64,000 bases of DNA from Belnapia rosea. Its GTDB lineage: Bacteria > Pseudomonadota > Alphaproteobacteria > Acetobacterales > Acetobacteraceae. Of this stretch, positions 43,809 to 52,779 are shown piece after piece. A program made the translations under genes and the position numbers. The stretch's first letter is position 1, and each line of letters opens with the position of its first letter. The stretch spans positions 1-64,000 of the forward strand of contig NZ_FMZX01000011.1 of the NCBI RefSeq assembly GCF_900101615.1, read 5' to 3'. The notes beneath the pieces were generated by a model. It was given only the letters and a program-made list of their open reading frames with translations, was not told the origin of the DNA and did not search any database.

Positions 43809-46800
43809 ATGCGCTGGCTCAAATGGCTCCTGGGCGCCCTGGCGCTGCTCATCCTGCTGCCGGTCATCGCTGTCATCGGCGCCCTGGCCTGGGTGAACAC
43901 CGAAAGCGGCGGCGACTTCCTCGCCCGCCAAGCCGCAAGCTTCGTCCCCGGCCTCCGGATCGAGGGGCTGCGCGGCCCGCTGCCCGGCCATCTCGCCTTC
44001 GCCCGGCTCGGCTATGCTGACGACCAGGGCGAATGGGTCTCGCTCGAGGATGGGCGGATCGACCTCGACCTGATGGCGCTGTTCTCCGGCACCTTGCGGA
44101 TCGAGCGGATCGAGGCGGCGAAACTCGCCCTGGCCCGCCTGCCCGCCGGCGGCGAGGCAAGTCCGGCCGAGCCGCAGCCGCCCGCCGACACCGTCCTGCC
44201 GCATCTCCCGCAGCTTCCCGTGGCGGTGGTGCTGGACCGGCTGGCCATCGGCCGGATCGATCTGGCGCCCCCGGTGCTCGGCCAGGCCGCGGTCCTTGGG
44301 CTCGAGGGCCAGGCAAGGCTCGGATCCGCCGGACTCGAGGCCTCGCTCGACCTGCGCCGCCTGGATGCGGCGATGCAGGCCGCCCTCAACCTCGCCCTGA
44401 CCCCGGCCGCCGACCGGCTCTCCGCCAGGCTGACGCTGGATGAGGCGCCCGGCGGGCTGATCGCGGGCTTCATCCCGCCGCCCGAGGGCGGCTGGGGCGA
44501 CGCCCCGCTGAACCTGTCCCTCACCCTCGATGGCCCGGCCTCGGGTGCCGCGCTCGACCTCCGGGCGAGCCTCGGGCCGGAGGTCGCGCTGACCGGCGCC
44601 GGCACCGTGCGGGCGACGCCCGAGGGCCGCTACGGCGCCACGCTCCAGGGCGAGGCACGCGCCGGCCCGCTCCTCCCGCCCGATCTCCGGCCGCTCGCAG
44701 TCCCGCTCGGCTTCGCGCTGGAGGCCGAGCTGCCGCCCGACCAGCGCCTCTCCCTCCGCCAGCTGGACCTCACCCTGCCCGCCGGCCGGCTCGGCGCCAG
44801 CGGCACCGCCGATCTCGCCAGCGAGGCGCTGGACCTGCGCCTCGACCTCGCCTTGGCCGAGTCCAGCCGCTTCGGCGCCCTGCTGCCGGCCGGCCTCGCC
44901 TGGCAGGGGCTGCGGGCCGAGGCGCATGTCACCGGCACCATGGCGAAGCCCGCCATCGCCCTGACCGCGACGCCCGATGCCCTGGCAACCGGCGTGGCCC
45001 AGGCCGATGCCGTACTCGGCCCGGCCCCTCGTCTCGTCCTGCAAGGGGCCCTGCCCGGCCCCGCCTTCGATGCAACGCTGGATGGCGCCAATGGCCGCCT
45101 CGCCGCCAAGGGCACCCTCGCCGAGCCGATCGCCCTCGATGCCAGCCTCTCCCTCCCCCGGCTGGAGGTGCTTGGTGCCGGCTCCGAAGGCGCGCTGGAG
45201 GCCACCGTCCATGCCACGGGGAAGCTGGCCGACCCGGATCTGACGCTTGCCGCACGCTCCGGCCGCATCGCCGCCGCCGGCCGGGTGCTGGAAGGCCTTG
45301 CCCTCGATGCCCGGATAGCGACGCCGGCCTCCGCCCCGCGCGGCACCGCCCAGCTCCGTGCGACACTGGACGGCCTGCCCGTCGCCCTCGACTTCCGTGG
45401 CCGGCCGGATGGGCAGGCGGTGGAGATCGAGGCCGCCGAGGCGCGGCTCGGCCCCGCCCAGCTCACCGCCAATGGCCGGCTCGACCCGGCCGCCCAGATT
45501 TTTACCGGCACGGCGCGGCTGGAGGCGGCTGAATTGGCGCCACTCGGCCGCCTGGCCGGCCTCGCGGGCCTCGCCGGGCGGCTGACGTTGGATGCGAAGC
45601 TGGAGCCGCGCGATGGGATCCAGGGCTTCGACCTCCGCCTCGACGCACCCCGCCTCGCCTATGCCGGGCAGGACGGCAGTCTCGCCGCCACCGTCAACGG
45701 CACGCCCGCCGCGCTCGACTGGACCCTGCGGGGCAAGGCGACGGAGGGCGAGGTCTCCGGCCGCGGCCGTCTCGCCGCCGCCGAGGGCAGCTACCGGCTC
45801 GACCTCGCCGCGCTGCAGGCCCAGGCCATGGGTGAGACCCTTCGCCTCGCCAACCCGGCCCGCATCACTTACGGCGCCGATGGCGGCATCGAGGTGGCGG
45901 GGCTGGCCCTCGCCATCGGCCAGGGTGGCCGGGTGCAGGCCGCCGGTCGCTGGGGGCCGGAGCGCGCCGATCTCGGCATCACCATCGCCGCCCTGCCGCT
46001 GACCCTGGCCGAACGCTTCGCCCCCGACCTCAAGCCCCAGGGCCTGCTGACCGGCGAGGTCCGCGCCACCGGCGCCGTCGCCCAGCCGGAGATCCGCGCG
46101 CGGCTGAACGGCACCGGGATCGGCCTCGGCGCCGACTGGGCGCGCGGCCTGCCAGCCCTGACCCTGCGCGCCGAGGCCAGCATGGCCGGCAACGCCGCCG
46201 AGGCGCGGGCCGAGATCGCGGCCGGACCGGCGGGCACCGTCACCGCCACGGCCCGGCTGCCCCGCGGCTTCGGCGGCGAGGCGCCACTCGCAGCCTCCCT
46301 CGACGGCGCCCTGAACCTGGCGCCGCTCGCCAGCCCCTTCCTCGCCGCCGGCGCGGACCGGGTCGCCGGCCGGCTCGCCCTCGCCTTACGGGCCGAAGGC
46401 AGCATCGCGGCACCCCGCCTCGGCGGCCGCGCCACGCTCAGCGGCGGCAGCTACCGCAACCCGAGCACGGGCATCCGCCTCTCCGACATCGCCGGGACGA
46501 TCATCGGCGAGGGCACGCGGCTGGTGATCGAGCGGCTGGAGGGCAAGACCACGGGCGGCGGCATCATCGGCATCCGCGGCAGCGTCGATGCCGGCGCCGA
46601 GGGCTTCCCGGCCGACCTCGTGATCACCGCCCGCAACGCACGGCCCTATGCCTCCGACCTCGGCACCGCGACCATCGGCGCCGACCTGACCGTGAAGGGG
46701 CCGGTGATGGGCGGCGGCGCCATCGCCGGCGAGGTACGGATCGACCAGGCCGATCTCCGTGTCCCCGAGAAGCTGCCCGCCAGCGTGCCGACGCTGACCA

Positions 46801-47606
46801 ATGTGCGCCAGCGCGGCCGCGCACCGGCCGGCGTGGTGCAGACCGCGCCGCCGCCCGCCAAGGCCGGCCCGCCAGCCCCGGCGGCGCCGCCGCTCTCGCT
46901 CGCGGTGAAGGTGACGGCACGCCGCGTCTTCATCCGCGGACGCGGCATCGACGTGGAGATGGGCGGCGCGCTCGACATCGGCGGCACGGTGGCCGCACCG
47001 GTGCCCTCGGGCGCGCTGCAGCTGCGGCGCGGCACCCTCAACATCCTGACGCGGACGCTGACCTTCCAGCGCGGCAATATCGGCTTCGCCTCGGGCACTT
47101 TCGTCCCGCAGCTCGACATGGCCGCGCAGGCCACGACGGGCGGCAGCACCACCATCACCGTCACGGTCACCGGGCCGGCGAACGCCCCCCAGATCGCCTT
47201 CACCTCGACGCCCGAATTGCCGCAGGACGAGGTGCTGGCCAGGCTGCTCTTCGACCGCGCGACGAGCAACCTCTCGCCCTTCGAGATCGCCCAGATCGCC
47301 GCGGCCGCCGCGCAGCTCAGCGGCATCGGCGGCGCGGGCGGCGGGCCGCTGGACCGGGTGCGGAACGCGCTCGGCCTCGACCGGCTGGGGGTGAGCGGCG
47401 CCGCCCAGGGCAGCACGGGCGCGACCGTCGAGGCGGGGCGCTACGTGGCGCCGGGTGTCTTCCTCGGTGTCCGGCAGGGCACCAATGGCGGCCAGACCGG
47501 CGTCGGCGTGCAAGTGGAGATCACGCCCAACATCAAGCTCGAGGGTCAGACCGCGACCGGCCCGGCCGGGGACCGCATCGGCCTGTCCTACGAATTCGAG
47601 TACTGA
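43809..47606 (+). CDS. tamB: Translocation and assembly module protein TamB
   Basis: A 1265-residue protein with an N-terminal membrane anchor (LLGALALLILLPVIAVIGALAW) and a very long periplasmic beta-rich region (AsmA-like, rich in Leu/Ala/Gly repeats such as LDLRLDLALAESSR and GTARLEAAEL), ending with the DUF490 domain (about 950-1265) containing IRGRGIDVEMGGALDIGGTV, LTFQRGNIGFASGTF and the final RIGLSYEFEY. It pairs with TamA. The gene follows tamA with a 3-base gap, one operon. Confidence 0.93.
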   Translation: MRWLKWLLGALALLILLPVIAVIGALAWVNTESGGDFLARQAASFVPGLRIEGLRGPLPGHLAFARLGYADDQGEWVSLEDGRIDLDLMALFSGTLRIERIEAAKLALARLPAGGEASPAEPQPPADTVLPHLPQLPVAVVLDRLAIGRIDLAPPVLGQAAVLGLEGQARLGSAGLEASLDLRRLDAAMQAALNLALTPAADRLSARLTLDEAPGGLIAGFIPPPEGGWGDAPLNLSLTLDGPASGAALDLRASLGPEVALTGAGTVRATPEGRYGATLQGEARAGPLLPPDLRPLAVPLGFALEAELPPDQRLSLRQLDLTLPAGRLGASGTADLASEALDLRLDLALAESSRFGALLPAGLAWQGLRAEAHVTGTMAKPAIALTATPDALATGVAQADAVLGPAPRLVLQGALPGPAFDATLDGANGRLAAKGTLAEPIALDASLSLPRLEVLGAGSEGALEATVHATGKLADPDLTLAARSGRIAAAGRVLEGLALDARIATPASAPRGTAQLRATLDGLPVALDFRGRPDGQAVEIEAAEARLGPAQLTANGRLDPAAQIFTGTARLEAAELAPLGRLAGLAGLAGRLTLDAKLEPRDGIQGFDLRLDAPRLAYAGQDGSLAATVNGTPAALDWTLRGKATEGEVSGRGRLAAAEGSYRLDLAALQAQAMGETLRLANPARITYGADGGIEVAGLALAIGQGGRVQAAGRWGPERADLGITIAALPLTLAERFAPDLKPQGLLTGEVRATGAVAQPEIRARLNGTGIGLGADWARGLPALTLRAEASMAGNAAEARAEIAAGPAGTVTATARLPRGFGGEAPLAASLDGALNLAPLASPFLAAGADRVAGRLALALRAEGSIAAPRLGGRATLSGGSYRNPSTGIRLSDIAGTIIGEGTRLVIERLEGKTTGGGIIGIRGSVDAGAEGFPADLVITARNARPYASDLGTATIGADLTVKGPVMGGGAIAGEVRIDQADLRVPEKLPASVPTLTNVRQRGRAPAGVVQTAPPPAKAGPPAPAAPPLSLAVKVTARRVFIRGRGIDVEMGGALDIGGTVAAPVPSGALQLRRGTLNILTRTLTFQRGNIGFASGTFVPQLDMAAQATTGGSTTITVTVTGPANAPQIAFTSTPELPQDEVLARLLFDRATSNLSPFEIAQIAAAAAQLSGIGGAGGGPLDRVRNALGLDRLGVSGAAQGSTGATVEAGRYVAPGVFLGVRQGTNGGQTGVGVQVEITPNIKLEGQTATGPAGDRIGLSYEFEY

Positions 47607-47650
47607 GCCGCCCGCCACCGCGCGCGGGGACGTGATGGCGGATGCTGATG

Positions 47651-47671
47651 CAGCTATTAATAACGCTGCTT
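47651..47671 (+). promoter_or_regulatory. AT-rich block before the MarR gene, candidate operator
   Basis: Bases 47651-47671 (cagctattaataacgctgct) are strikingly AT-rich for this genome and contain the palindromic core ATTAAT flanked by partial inversion. If translation begins at 47672 this is the natural place for the MarR operator and promoter of the marR-hlyD-emrB operon. Confidence 0.35.
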
Positions 47672-48139
47672 ATGTTCCCCCGCGTGACGATCCCTCCTCA
47701 TGACGACCTCCTTCTGCTGCTGACCGATGTGGCGCGGCTGATCCGCACCATGGCGGACCGGGTGGCCCGCGCGCATGGCATGACCCGGGCGCAATGGACG
47801 ATCCTGGCGCGCCTCCGCCGCCATGACGGCCTCACCCAGCGCGAGCTGGCCGAGCTGCTGGAGGTCGAGCCGATCACCGTTGGCCGCCTGGTGGACCGGC
47901 TGGCCGCCCGCAACCTGATCGAGCGCCGTGCCGACCCCACCGACCGGCGCTGCTGGCGGCTGCACCTCCGGCCGGAGGCGGCACCGGTGCTGGCGGAGAT
48001 CGACGAGGCCAAGGCCGCCTTCGATGCGGCCGCCACCCGCAACCTGCCCGAGGCCCAGCGGGCCGCGCTCAAGGCTGCCCTGCTGCACATGAAATCCAAC
48101 CTCCTGGCCGGCGACGACGAGGCCGGCTTCGCTGCCTGA
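47672..48139 (+). CDS. MarR family transcriptional regulator
   Basis: A 155-residue winged-helix regulator. HTH segment GLTQRELAELLEVEPITVGRLVDRLAAR and wing IERRADPTDRRCWRLHLRPEA are classical MarR. It is the first gene of a marR-hlyD-emrB operon and probably represses it, as MarR-type EmrR does for EmrAB. I prefer the ATG at 47672; the frame is also open to an ATG at 47642, which would swallow an AT-rich control block. No ligand can be named. Confidence 0.9.
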   Translation: MFPRVTIPPHDDLLLLLTDVARLIRTMADRVARAHGMTRAQWTILARLRRHDGLTQRELAELLEVEPITVGRLVDRLAARNLIERRADPTDRRCWRLHLRPEAAPVLAEIDEAKAAFDAAATRNLPEAQRAALKAALLHMKSNLLAGDDEAGFAA

Positions 48140-48149
48140 GAGAGTCCCC

Positions 48150-49229
48150 ATGCCCGAAGGTCCGATCCGCGTCGCGCAGCCCGAGGCCGAAACCGCGCCG
48201 AAGCGTCGCCGCTGGCTGCGCCCGGTACTGATGGCCGGCGGCGTGCTGGCCGTCATCGCCGGCTCCGGCCTGTTCTGGCTGCATGGCGGCCGCTATTCCG
48301 GCACAGACGATGCCTATGTGCAGGCCGACCGGCTGCTGCTGGCGACCGACGTCTCCGGCATCGTGCAGCGCATCGCCGTGCATGAGGGCGATGCCGTGAC
48401 CTCCGGCCAGGTGCTGGTGCAGCTCGACTCCGCGCCCTTCCGGCATGCTCTCGACCAGGCGCAGGCGCAGCTCCAGCAGACGGCGCTGAACCTCACGGCC
48501 ATGGAGGCCGACTACGGGCGCCTGCTGCGCGACGCGGCGGCGCAGGAGGCAGCGGTGCAGCTTGCCCAGGCGACCTATGACCGCGCGGCGCAGATCGTGA
48601 ACAGCGGCGCCGTCACCCGCTCGGCCTATGACCAGGCGCGCTACGGCCTGCAGCAGGCGCAGCAGCAGCTCGAATCCCTGCGCGCCCAGGCGAAGGTCCA
48701 GCTCGCCAGGCTCGGCGGCAAGCCCGACATGCCGGTCGAGCAGCACCCCGATTACCTGGAGGCCGCGGCGAAGCTCGCCGAGGCGCAGCGCCAGCTCGAC
48801 CACACCACGCTGCGCGCCCCCTTCGACGGCGTGGTGACCCAGGTTTCGAGCCTGCAGCCGGGGCAGTATCTCGGCGCCTCCTCGCCCGCCTTCGCCCTCG
48901 TCTCCTCCGACCGTGTCTGGATCGATGCGCTGCCGAAGGAGACCGACCTGACCTATGTGAAGCCGGGCAACGCCGCGACCGTCACCATCGACACCTATCC
49001 TGGCGTCACCTGGAAGGCCGTGGTCGAGAGCATCAGCCCCGCCTCGGGCTCCACCTTCAGCGTGCTGCCGGCGCAGAACGCCTCGGGCAATTGGGTGAAG
49101 GTGGTGCAGCGCATCCCGGTGCGGATTCGCGTCGAGCCGCAGGAGGGCGCGCCGCCGCTGCGCTCGGGGATGAGCGCCGTCGTCTCCATCGACACCGGCC
49201 ATGAGCGGCATCTCTCGGACATCTTCTAA
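48150..49229 (+). CDS. HlyD family membrane fusion protein (EmrA type)
   Basis: A 359-residue periplasmic adaptor with one N-terminal helix (PVLMAGGVLAVIAGSGLFWLHGG), the biotinyl-lipoyl half motifs (VQRIAVHEGDAVTSGQVLVQLD and LRAPFDGVVTQVSSLQPGQY) and a long coiled hairpin between them (about 95-210). The beta-barrel domain ends RHLSDIF. It links an EmrB-type pump to an outer-membrane channel. The channel protein (TolC-like) is not in the window. It follows the regulator after 10 bases. Confidence 0.9.
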   Translation: MPEGPIRVAQPEAETAPKRRRWLRPVLMAGGVLAVIAGSGLFWLHGGRYSGTDDAYVQADRLLLATDVSGIVQRIAVHEGDAVTSGQVLVQLDSAPFRHALDQAQAQLQQTALNLTAMEADYGRLLRDAAAQEAAVQLAQATYDRAAQIVNSGAVTRSAYDQARYGLQQAQQQLESLRAQAKVQLARLGGKPDMPVEQHPDYLEAAAKLAEAQRQLDHTTLRAPFDGVVTQVSSLQPGQYLGASSPAFALVSSDRVWIDALPKETDLTYVKPGNAATVTIDTYPGVTWKAVVESISPASGSTFSVLPAQNASGNWVKVVQRIPVRIRVEPQEGAPPLRSGMSAVVSIDTGHERHLSDIF

Positions 49230-49300
49230 CTCCCCACGACACCGCTGCGCGGCGCCGCGGGGGCCCCGGATTTTCCCTTACGCCTGATGCTTCGGCACCG

Positions 49301-49325
49301 CCTTCCGCGGCAAGGCCGCGGAAGG
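49301..49325 (+). other. Hairpin between the hlyD and emrB-like genes
   Basis: CCTTCCGCGG (49301-49310) and CCGCGGAAGG (49316-49325) form a perfect 10-bp stem with a 5-nt loop in the 121-base gap between the two operon genes, 26 bases before the ATG of the pump gene. It could be an attenuator, mRNA stabiliser or processing site affecting the ratio of adaptor to pump. Confidence 0.4.
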
Positions 49326-49350
49326 ACACCGGCCAGGGCAGGAACAGACA

Positions 49351-50880
49351 ATGAGCGAGCAAACGGTGCCGCATCGCGGCATCATCACCGTCTGCGCCAT
49401 GGTGGCGACGCTGATGCAGGCGCTCGACGGCACCATCGCCAATGTCGCACTGCCCTACATGCAGGGCGGCCTGGCCGCGACCTCCGACCAGATCACCTGG
49501 GTGCTGACCAGCTACATCACCGCGGCAGCCATCCTGACCGCGCCCGTCGGCTTCCTCGTCACGCGCTTCGGGCGGCGCGCGGTCTTCCTCGCCTCGGTCG
49601 GTGGCTTCACCCTGGCCTCCGTCGCCTGCGGCGCGGCGCAGTCGCTCGAGCAGATGGTGCTCTTCCGCCTGCTGCAGGGTGCCTTCGGCGCGGCGCTGGT
49701 GCCGCTCAGCCAGTCCACCATGCTCGACATCTATCCGCCGGAGCAGCGCGGCTCCGCCATGGCGATCTGGGGCATGGGCGTGATGGTGGGGCCGATCCTG
49801 GGCCCGACCCTCGGCGGCTACCTCACCGAGAACCTCAACTGGCGCTGGGTCTTCTACGTCAACCTGCCCTTCGGCCTGCTGGCGCTGCTCGGCCTGCTCT
49901 TCTTCCTGCCGAAGGGTGAGCAGCAATCGGGCCGGCGCTTCGACTGGCTCGGCTTCGGCGTGCTGGCGCTTGGCGTCGGCGCCCTGCAGATCATGCTCGA
50001 CCGGGGCGAGCTGCTGAACTGGTTCGGCTCGACCGAGATCATCGTCGAGGCCGTGCTGGCCGGGCTCGGCCTCTATCTCTTCCTGGTCCATATGGCGACG
50101 GCGGAACGCCCCTTCATTCCGCCGCGCATCTTCCGCAACCGGAATTTCGCCGCGGGCCTCGGCATCATGTTCGCCGTTGGCGTCATCCTCTTCGCCACCT
50201 CGGCGCTGCTGGCACCCTACCTGCAGACGCTCGGCAACTACCCGGTCTTCACCGCCGGCCTCGCCATGGCGCCACGGGGCCTCGGCACCATGGCGGCGAT
50301 GTTCATCGCCGGGCGGCTGGCGAGCCGGGTCGACCCGCGCAAGGTGATGGCCTTCGGCGTGCTGGTGCTGGCCTGGACGCTCTGGGACATGACCGGCTGG
50401 ACACCGGACGTCTCCATGACGACGCTGGTGACGACGACCATCCTGCAAGGCGTGGGCCTCGGCTTCGTCTTCATCCCGCTGAACCTCGTCGCCTTCGCCA
50501 CGCTCGATCCGGCGCTGCGGACGGACGGCGCCTCGCTCATCAGCCTGCTCCGCAACCTCGGCAGCGCCATCGGCATCTCGGCCATGGCGGCGATGCTGAC
50601 GCGCAACACCCAGATCGCGCATGCGGACATGGCGATGCACATCTCGCCGCTGAACCGGGTCTTCGACTACCCGGCGATCCACCACTGGTGGAATCCGGCG
50701 ACCATACCCGGCGCCTCGCTGCTGAATCAGGAGGTGACGCGGCAGGCCAGCATCATCGCCTACATGAACGACTTCTGGCTGCTGATGGTGCTGGCGCTCG
50801 GCATGCTGGCGCTGCTGCCGTTGATGAAACGCCCGCCCAAGGCCGCCGCGCCCGACCCGGCGCATGCGGCGATGGACTGA
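49351..50880 (+). CDS. DHA2 family multidrug efflux MFS transporter (EmrB type)
   Basis: A 509-residue 14-helix transporter. Motifs: first helix region ALDGTIANVALPYMQGGL, motif with FLVTRFGRRAVFLASV, and the DHA2 motif C WGMGVMVGPILGPTLGGYL. Length and topology fit EmrB/QacA; it pumps hydrophobic drugs in a tripartite complex with HlyD/EmrA. It is last in the marR-hlyD-emrB operon; the gap to hlyD holds a hairpin. Confidence 0.92.
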   Translation: MSEQTVPHRGIITVCAMVATLMQALDGTIANVALPYMQGGLAATSDQITWVLTSYITAAAILTAPVGFLVTRFGRRAVFLASVGGFTLASVACGAAQSLEQMVLFRLLQGAFGAALVPLSQSTMLDIYPPEQRGSAMAIWGMGVMVGPILGPTLGGYLTENLNWRWVFYVNLPFGLLALLGLLFFLPKGEQQSGRRFDWLGFGVLALGVGALQIMLDRGELLNWFGSTEIIVEAVLAGLGLYLFLVHMATAERPFIPPRIFRNRNFAAGLGIMFAVGVILFATSALLAPYLQTLGNYPVFTAGLAMAPRGLGTMAAMFIAGRLASRVDPRKVMAFGVLVLAWTLWDMTGWTPDVSMTTLVTTTILQGVGLGFVFIPLNLVAFATLDPALRTDGASLISLLRNLGSAIGISAMAAMLTRNTQIAHADMAMHISPLNRVFDYPAIHHWWNPATIPGASLLNQEVTRQASIIAYMNDFWLLMVLALGMLALLPLMKRPPKAAAPDPAHAAMD

Positions 50881-50895
50881 CCTCCGGGCGGTGGC

Positions 50896-51903
50896 CTACT
50901 CGGCCGCCGTTTCCAGCACGGCCTCCCAGGCCGGGTTGACCATCGGGCAGCCGGCGCCGAGCCGGGCCCGCGCCGCATGGTATTCCCGCCGCCAGCGCGC
51001 CACCACCTCGCCCGCTGGCTGAACCTCCTTCACCGCGCCGATCCCCTGCCCGGCGCCCCAGATATCCTTCCAGCGCTTCTTGCGGTCGGAGCTGAAATCC
51101 ATCTTGCTCGGGTCGCTCCCCGGCAGGTTCTCCGGGTCGAGCCCGGCGCGCACCAGGCTCGGCTTCATGTAGTTGCCGTGCACGCCGGTGATGAGGTTGG
51201 TGTAGATGATGTCCTCGGCACCGCATTCCAGCATCATCTGCTGCTGCTCGGGCTGCGCGCGCGCTTCCTGCGTGGCGATGAAGGCGCTGCCGGCATAGGC
51301 GAAGTCGGCGCCCAGCGCCTCGGCCGCCAGCACGCTCCGCCCATTGGCGATGGCGCCCGACAGCGCGATCGGCCCGCTGAACCAGGCCCGCGTCTCCTGC
51401 ATGAAGCCGAAGGGCGAGAGCGCGCCCGCATGCCCGCCCGCCCCGGCGCAGACCAGCACCAGCCCGTCGGCCCCCTTGTCGATGGCGCTATGGGCGAAGC
51501 GCTGGTTGATCACGTCATGCAGCACATGGCCGCCATAGGAATGCACCGCCTGGTTCACCTCCGGCCGCGCGCCGAGCGAGGTGATGATGAGCGGCACCCG
51601 GTGCTTCACGCAGATGGCGAGGTCGTGCTCCAGCCGGTCATTCGACTTGTGGACGATGAGGTTGATGGCGAAGGGTGCCGCCGGGCGCTCCGGATGCCGC
51701 GCATCATGCGCCGCCAGCCGCTCCTTGATCTCGATCACCCATTCCTCGAACTGCTCCGCGGGCCGGGCATTGAGCGAGGGCATGGCACCGATGATCCCCG
51801 CCTTGCACTGCGCGACGACGAGGTCCGGCACCGAGATGATGAAGAGCGGCGAGCCGATGAGCGGCAGCGACAGCCGGCCCTTCAGGGATTCGATGAGCGA
51901 CAT
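50896..51903 (-). CDS. Nitronate monooxygenase family flavoprotein
   Basis: A 335-residue FMN-dependent TIM-barrel of the nitronate monooxygenase (2-nitropropane dioxygenase) family. Sequence markers: LPLIGSPLFIISVPDLVVAQC at the start, the FMN region GLVLVCAGAGGHAGALSPFG, and the phosphate-binding GAIANGRSVLAAEALGADFAYAGSAF. It oxidises alkyl nitronates; related proteins reduce quinones or have unknown roles. It lies downstream of the enoyl-CoA hydratase gene with a 12-base gap (transcribed after it). Confidence 0.88.
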   Translation of the reverse strand: MSLIESLKGRLSLPLIGSPLFIISVPDLVVAQCKAGIIGAMPSLNARPAEQFEEWVIEIKERLAAHDARHPERPAAPFAINLIVHKSNDRLEHDLAICVKHRVPLIITSLGARPEVNQAVHSYGGHVLHDVINQRFAHSAIDKGADGLVLVCAGAGGHAGALSPFGFMQETRAWFSGPIALSGAIANGRSVLAAEALGADFAYAGSAFIATQEARAQPEQQQMMLECGAEDIIYTNLITGVHGNYMKPSLVRAGLDPENLPGSDPSKMDFSSDRKKRWKDIWGAGQGIGAVKEVQPAGEVVARWRREYHAARARLGAGCPMVNPAWEAVLETAAE

Positions 51904-51915
51904 GGGGCCTCTCCT

Positions 51916-52668
51916 CTAGCGCTTCGGCTTCAGCACATTGGCCATGATGGCCTGGGTTTCGGCGGTCTGGAGCTGGGCGCCCAGGATGGTCCTCTCCTCC
52001 TCCATGCGCGCGAGCAGGATGTCGTGGTGCTGGCGCAGCAGGCGCCGCGTCAGCCGCATCGCCTCCACCGGCTTCCGCGCCAGCACGGCGGCGGTCGCCC
52101 GGGCATTCGGCAGCAGCTCGGCACGGTCCATGATGCGATTGACGAAGCCCATCTCCTTCGCCGCCGCCGCGTCGAAGAACTCGCCGAGCAGCATCAGCTC
52201 CGCCGCCTTCTGCCGTCCCACCATCCAGGGCACGATCATGGAGGAGCCAAGCTCCGGCACCAGGCCGAGATCGACGAAGGGCATGCGGAAGCGCGCCTCG
52301 GGCGTGGCATAGACGATGTCGCAATGCATCAGCATGGTGCAGCCGATGCCGATGGCAAGGCCGGGCACGGCGGCGACGATCGGCTTGTCGTAATTCGCCA
52401 GGCCGTAATAGAAGCGCTTGCTGGGCGGTGGCGCATCCGGGTTCTCCGGCGCGCGGTTCTGGAACTCGCCGATATCGTTGCCGGCGCAGAAGACCTCGCC
52501 CTCGCCGGTCAGCAGCAGGCAGCGCACGGCGGGGTCTGCCGCGCTGCTCTCGATCGCCCCGGCCAGGCCGGCATACATGCTGCGGGTGAGCGAATTCTTC
52601 TTGTCGGGCCGCGCGATCACCACGGTGCAGACACCGTCCGCGACCGAGACCTTGATGTTCTCGGACAT
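51916..52668 (-). CDS. Enoyl-CoA hydratase/isomerase family protein
   Basis: A 250-residue crotonase-fold protein. Oxyanion-hole sequences: LTGEGEVFCAGNDIGEF and PGLAIGIGCTMLMHCDIVYAT; the conserved acid region is FVDLGLVPELGSSMIVPWMVG. It probably hydrates or isomerises an acyl-CoA in fatty-acid or aromatic breakdown; the second catalytic glutamate is in the ELGSS segment. Start ATG 52668 (MSENIKVSV) is family-based. It is in an operon with the nitronate monooxygenase gene. Confidence 0.88.
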   Translation of the reverse strand: MSENIKVSVADGVCTVVIARPDKKNSLTRSMYAGLAGAIESSAADPAVRCLLLTGEGEVFCAGNDIGEFQNRAPENPDAPPPSKRFYYGLANYDKPIVAAVPGLAIGIGCTMLMHCDIVYATPEARFRMPFVDLGLVPELGSSMIVPWMVGRQKAAELMLLGEFFDAAAAKEMGFVNRIMDRAELLPNARATAAVLARKPVEAMRLTRRLLRQHHDILLARMEEERTILGAQLQTAETQAIMANVLKPKR

Positions 52669-52779
52669 GCTCGTTCTCCTCCCGCGCATAGCAGGGGGCT
52701 TGCCGCCCGTCGTCAAGCACCACCCTCCCCGGCCTCTGGAAGGCATGCAAAGCTGGCCGAAACGGATCGGGAGGAAAAA

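Noticed and set aside
42072-45212. Very long open frame (about 1046 codons) on the minus strand
   Set aside because: It lies opposite tamA and tamB, whose plus-strand products show clear family features. GC-rich genes give long antisense open frames; its product has no recognisable domain.
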